DNA from: Streptomyces mashuensis
GTDB taxonomy: Bacteria; Actinomycetota; Actinomycetes; Streptomycetales; Streptomycetaceae
Length of the DNA stretch: 64,000 nt
Reading direction: 5' to 3'
Assembly (NCBI RefSeq): GCF_014654785.1
Contig: NZ_BNBD01000002.1
Coordinates: 496,001 to 560,000, forward strand
The first letter of the stretch is position 1. The number at the start of each line of letters is the position of its first letter. The notes under the pieces are model-generated. The model saw only the letters and a program-made list of their open reading frames with translations. It was not told where the DNA came from and searched no databases. Below, one piece after another: positions 60,901 to 64,000 of this stretch. Position numbers and translations under genes: made by a program.

Positions 60901-62937
60901 CTACGTGGCGTGCAGCACCAGCAGGGCGAGGTCGTCGTCGGGCGGGGCGGGCGCGAAGCCGTGGACGGCGTGCCGGATGCGGTGGGCGACGTCCTCGGCG
61001 CCGAGGCCGACGCAGCCGGCGAGGGCGGTGGCCAGGCCGTCGCCGTCGTCGAAGAGCCGGTTGCCGTGCTTGCGCTCGGTGACGCCGTCGGTGACGCACA
61101 GCAGGGTGTCGCCGGGCGCGAGGGTGAAGGTCTCGCTGCCGTAGCCGACGTGGTCGACGACGCCGAGCAGCATCTGGGGCGCGGCGACGGGCCGTACGGA
61201 GCCGTCGGGCCGGAGGAGCAGCGGCAGGGGGTGGCCGGCGCTGGCGAGGGTGCAGCGGACGCCGTCGTCGCCGGGGACGAGCTCGCCGTAGAGGAGGGAG
61301 AGGAAGCCGGGGCCGCCGGTGCCGGGCTCGGCCTCGGCGGCCTCGTCGGCGAGCATGCGGTTGAGCCGGTCGAGGACGGCGGCGACGCCGTAGCCCTCCT
61401 TGGCGAGGAGGCGCAGCCAGGGGCGGACGTGGCCGGTGGTGACGGCGGCCTCGGGGCCGCTGCCGCAGACGTCGCCGAGGGCGAAGCACCAGCGGCCGGA
61501 GCCGGAGCCGGCGCCGAAGATGTCGTAGAAGTCGCCGCCGGCGGAGGCGTCGCCCCGGGGTTCGTAGACGACGGCGCGGTCGACGCCGGGGATGCGGGCG
61601 ACGCCGCGGGGCAGCAGGCCGCGCTGGAGGATGCGGCTGATGGTGGCCTGCCGGGTGTACTGGCGGGCGGAGGCGAGGGCCTGGGCGACGCGGCGGGAGA
61701 AGTCCTCGGTGAGGGCGGTGACGTCGCCGCCCATGACGGGGGCGGCGGGGCCGCTGCGGCCGAGGAGGAGGGTGCCGATGCCGCGGCCGCCGGCGACGAG
61801 GCGGCAGGCGAGGGCGGTGCCGTGCTTGCCGTTGCTGCCCTTGTTGCCGTTGTTGCTGGGGCCCGGTGGGGCGGCGGGGCCCGGTGTGTCCGGTGGGTAC
61901 GGCCACGGGACGGCACGGCCGGCGGCGGGCAGGGCGGGCGGGGTGCGCAGGAGGGCGTGGCGCAGGGGCTCGACGAGGGTTTCGTGGGCGTGCCAGACGT
62001 GGGAGAGGCGCGGCACGGGGCGGGGTGCGCCGGGGGTGGTGGTGTCGTCGAGCCAGACGGCGCACCAGTCGGCGAGGCGGGGGACGGCGAGCTGGGTGGC
62101 GAGGGCGGCGACGGTGTCCTCGTCGAACTGGCCGGCGAGCAGCTCGGACGCCTCGGCGAGGAAGGACAGGGCGCGGTGGTGACCGCGCTCGGCGGAGCGG
62201 CGGGCGGTGGCGAGGAGGGGGACGGGCGGGACGCCGGGGGCGAGGGCCTCGGCGGCGTCGAGGTCGCGCAGCAGGGCGTGCTCGCAGAGGGTGTCGGCGT
62301 CGCGGGGGCCGGGCTGCGCGGGGAGGTGGAACCAGACGGTCTTGTCGGTGCGCCGGTAGGCGGTGCCCCAGGTCTCGGCGAGCTCGGCGACGAGACGGAG
62401 GCCCTGCCCGCTGTGGGCGCCGTGGGGGGTGCCGTCGGGGGCGCCGTCGGGTGGTGCGTCGCCGCGGAGGTCGGTGGGGCGGGGGCCGGGACGGTCGTCG
62501 GACGGGCAGCGGGGGCGGGCCCGGAACTGGCGGGCCGGGTGGTGGTCGGTGACCTCCACGACGAGGTTGCCGCCGCGGGCCGGGTCGAGGCGGCACTCCA
62601 GGTCGACGGAGGTGCCGGCGTGCACCACGGCGTTGGTGACGAGTTCGCTGACGAGGAGGGTGGCGTCGTCGGTGGTGACGGCGTGGGTGTTCCAGCCGGT
62701 GAGGACCGACCGCACGAAGCGGCGGGCGGCGGAGGGCGCCAGGGCGTTGCCGGGCAGGCTGGTGCGGGCCGTGGGCGTGGGGTCGGGTGCGGGGGTGGGT
62801 ACGGGTACGGGTACGGGCGCGGCGGAGCCCCGGCCCGGGGAGCCGGCGGCGTCGCCGTGCTCCCTGTCCGTCGGTGGTGTCCTCACGGTGATGTCCTCAC
62901 GGTGACGCTCCTGACCGCTCACGGCATGGTGCGGCAT
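60901..62937 (-). CDS. SpoIIE-type PP2C phosphatase with ATP-binding and GAF domains
   Basis: Up to 678 residues. N-terminal HATPase (LLVSELVTNAVVHAG, HSGQGLRLVAELAETWG), a central GAF-like sensor, and a C-terminal SpoIIE phosphatase with metal motifs GGDFYDIF, GDVCGSGPEAA and the final PDDDLALLVL. It combines anti-sigma kinase-like and phosphatase modules, as in Streptomyces partner-switching systems. Pro/Val repeats (PVPVPVPTPAPDPTPT) follow the N-terminus. The ATG at 62937 or a GTG near 62883 (after GAGG) may be the start. Confidence 0.9.
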   Translation of the reverse strand: MPHHAVSGQERHREDITVRTPPTDREHGDAAGSPGRGSAAPVPVPVPTPAPDPTPTARTSLPGNALAPSAARRFVRSVLTGWNTHAVTTDDATLLVSELVTNAVVHAGTSVDLECRLDPARGGNLVVEVTDHHPARQFRARPRCPSDDRPGPRPTDLRGDAPPDGAPDGTPHGAHSGQGLRLVAELAETWGTAYRRTDKTVWFHLPAQPGPRDADTLCEHALLRDLDAAEALAPGVPPVPLLATARRSAERGHHRALSFLAEASELLAGQFDEDTVAALATQLAVPRLADWCAVWLDDTTTPGAPRPVPRLSHVWHAHETLVEPLRHALLRTPPALPAAGRAVPWPYPPDTPGPAAPPGPSNNGNKGSNGKHGTALACRLVAGGRGIGTLLLGRSGPAAPVMGGDVTALTEDFSRRVAQALASARQYTRQATISRILQRGLLPRGVARIPGVDRAVVYEPRGDASAGGDFYDIFGAGSGSGRWCFALGDVCGSGPEAAVTTGHVRPWLRLLAKEGYGVAAVLDRLNRMLADEAAEAEPGTGGPGFLSLLYGELVPGDDGVRCTLASAGHPLPLLLRPDGSVRPVAAPQMLLGVVDHVGYGSETFTLAPGDTLLCVTDGVTERKHGNRLFDDGDGLATALAGCVGLGAEDVAHRIRHAVHGFAPAPPDDDLALLVLHAT

Positions 62938-63106
62938 TCACCACCGACAGAGTGACAGACGGTTCGCGCTCAGGGGCGCGGAGTCCCGTAAGTGAGCCTC
63001 TAAGGGTGGGGGCACTGCCGTTCGGCCGGGGGCGGGGGACCACCGGGAGGGGGTGCGGCCGGGGCGGCCGGAGGAGGGCGGACGGGCCGGGCCGCCCGCC
63101 CGGACC

Positions 63107-64000
63107 TCACGCTTCGCGCGCGCCCTCGTACATCTCCTCGATGAGGTCCTTGTACTGGCGCTCGACGACCGGCCGCTTGAGCTTGAGGCTGGGCGTCAAC
63201 TCGCCGTGCTCCACATCGAGGTCGCGGGGCAGCAGCCGGAACTTCTTGACGGTCTGCCAGCGCTGCAGCCCGGCATTGAGGTCGCGGACATAGCCCTCGA
63301 CCATCTCGACCGTGCGCGGGTCGTCGACCACCTCGGCGTACGACTTGCCGGCCATGCCCTGCTCCTTGGCCCAGTCGAGGAGCGACGGGCCGTCGAGGGC
63401 GATGAGGGCGGAGCAGAAGTTCCGGTCGGCGCCGTGCACCAGGATGTTGGAGACGTAGGGGCACAGGGCCTTGAAGCGGCCCTCGATCTCGGCGGGGGCG
63501 ACGTACTTGCCGCCCGACGTCTTGATGAGGTCCTTCTTCCGGTCGGTGATGCGCAGATAGCCGTCGGGCGAGAGCTCGCCGATGTCGCCGGTGTGGAACC
63601 AGCCGTCGGACTCCAGAACCTCGGCGGTGCGCTCCGGCTGGCCGTGGTAGCCCTCCATGACGCCGGGGCTGCGCAGCAGGATCTCGCCGTCGTCGGCGAT
63701 GCGCACCTCGGTGCCGGGCAGGGGCTTGCCGACGGTGCCGGTGCGGTAGGCCTCGCCGGGGTTGACGAGGTTGGCGGCGCTGGTCTCCGTGAGGCCGTAA
63801 CCCTCCAGGATGTGGATGCCGGCGCCGGAGAAGAAGTAGCCGATCTCGGGGGCGAGGGCGGAGGCGCCGGAGACGCAGGCGCGCAGCCGGCCGCCGAACG
63901 CCTGGCGGATCTTGGCGTAGACGAGGACGTCGGCGATGCGGTGCTGGGCGGCGAGGGCGAACGGCACGGAGCGGGTGCCGGTGCGGCGGAAGTTCTCCTG
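63107..64000 (-). CDS. long-chain fatty-acid-CoA ligase, N-terminus outside window
   Basis: C-terminal ~297 residues of an AMP-binding enzyme. Motifs: EGYGLTETSAANLVNP (A5), DGWFHTGDIGEL (A7), ITDRKKDLIKTSGGKYVAP (A8) and the late TPSLKLKRPVVE. These fit FadD-type acyl-CoA synthetases, which activate fatty acids with ATP and CoA. The frame is open to the right edge, so the start is beyond 64000. Confidence 0.95.
   Translation of the reverse strand, partial: QENFRRTGTRSVPFALAAQHRIADVLVYAKIRQAFGGRLRACVSGASALAPEIGYFFSGAGIHILEGYGLTETSAANLVNPGEAYRTGTVGKPLPGTEVRIADDGEILLRSPGVMEGYHGQPERTAEVLESDGWFHTGDIGELSPDGYLRITDRKKDLIKTSGGKYVAPAEIEGRFKALCPYVSNILVHGADRNFCSALIALDGPSLLDWAKEQGMAGKSYAEVVDDPRTVEMVEGYVRDLNAGLQRWQTVKKFRLLPRDLDVEHGELTPSLKLKRPVVERQYKDLIEEMYEGAREA

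Noticed and set aside
59309..62596. Long minus-strand open frame overlapping hemW and the SpoIIE gene
   Set aside because: Pro/Arg repeats only; the other minus-strand frames contain complete conserved domains.

Overview
The window is high-GC actinobacterial DNA and almost certainly a Streptomyces chromosome. Codons are strongly G/C-ended, GTG starts and 4-base stop/start overlaps are common, and the lineage-typical genes include S-(hydroxymethyl)mycothiol dehydrogenase, an ATPase/HTH/DUF397 trio, a 2-methylisoborneol cluster with an encapsulin and many small secreted proteins. No tRNA, rRNA, CRISPR array or intact insertion sequence was seen.

Layout. (1) 1-15.3 kb is mainly conserved core: an M4 peptidase with its emfourin inhibitor, era, a CorC/HlyC-type protein, ybeY, phoH, a PfkB sugar kinase, a GH4 glucosidase, a mycothiol-dependent dehydrogenase, a HAD phosphatase, RNase Z and a HIT protein. 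(2) 15.6-21 kb is a three-gene operon with 4-base overlaps: a GT2 glycosyltransferase, a GT39-like membrane protein and a secreted copper-radical oxidase of the galactose oxidase/GlxA type. (3) 21-23.5 kb holds an ATPase/HTH/DUF397 regulatory module, followed by a nested palindrome and a tandem repeat. (4) 23.5-38.8 kb is accessory: an ECF41 sigma factor with a well-matched target promoter in front of its AhpD-like partner, a frameshifted beta-propeller gene, TetR and MFS genes, an inositol monophosphatase homologue lacking catalytic aspartates, a peptidase E, a serine hydrolase, an aldo/keto reductase with a divergent regulator, and a gene split by one in-frame TGA. (5) 39-43 kb is the 2-methylisoborneol cluster (family 2B encapsulin, 2-MIB synthase, GPP C-methyltransferase). 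(6) 44.9-52.5 kb is a polymorphic toxin island: a WXG100-like protein, a 1428-residue RHS protein ending in an RNase Sa/barnase-type domain, a translationally coupled barstar, and a train of further small genes that look like immunity proteins. (7) 52.7-64 kb returns to core: a LuxR regulator, rsmE, a nitronate monooxygenase, dnaJ and hrcA (with CIRCE), an MBL hydrolase, a DUF3097 protein, hemW, a SpoIIE-type phosphatase and a long-chain acyl-CoA ligase running off the end.

The most interesting points are: the RHS-RNase/barstar island, with an A/T-richer tip and immunity tail on a GC-rich RHS core; the ECF41 sigma factor next to a promoter matching its consensus; the GT2-GT39-oxidase operon; a codon-anomalous repeat inside the encapsulin's cyclic-nucleotide-binding domain; and unexplained repeats at 22.9-23.5 kb. 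Calls rest on reading motifs and frames by eye; no database search was run.
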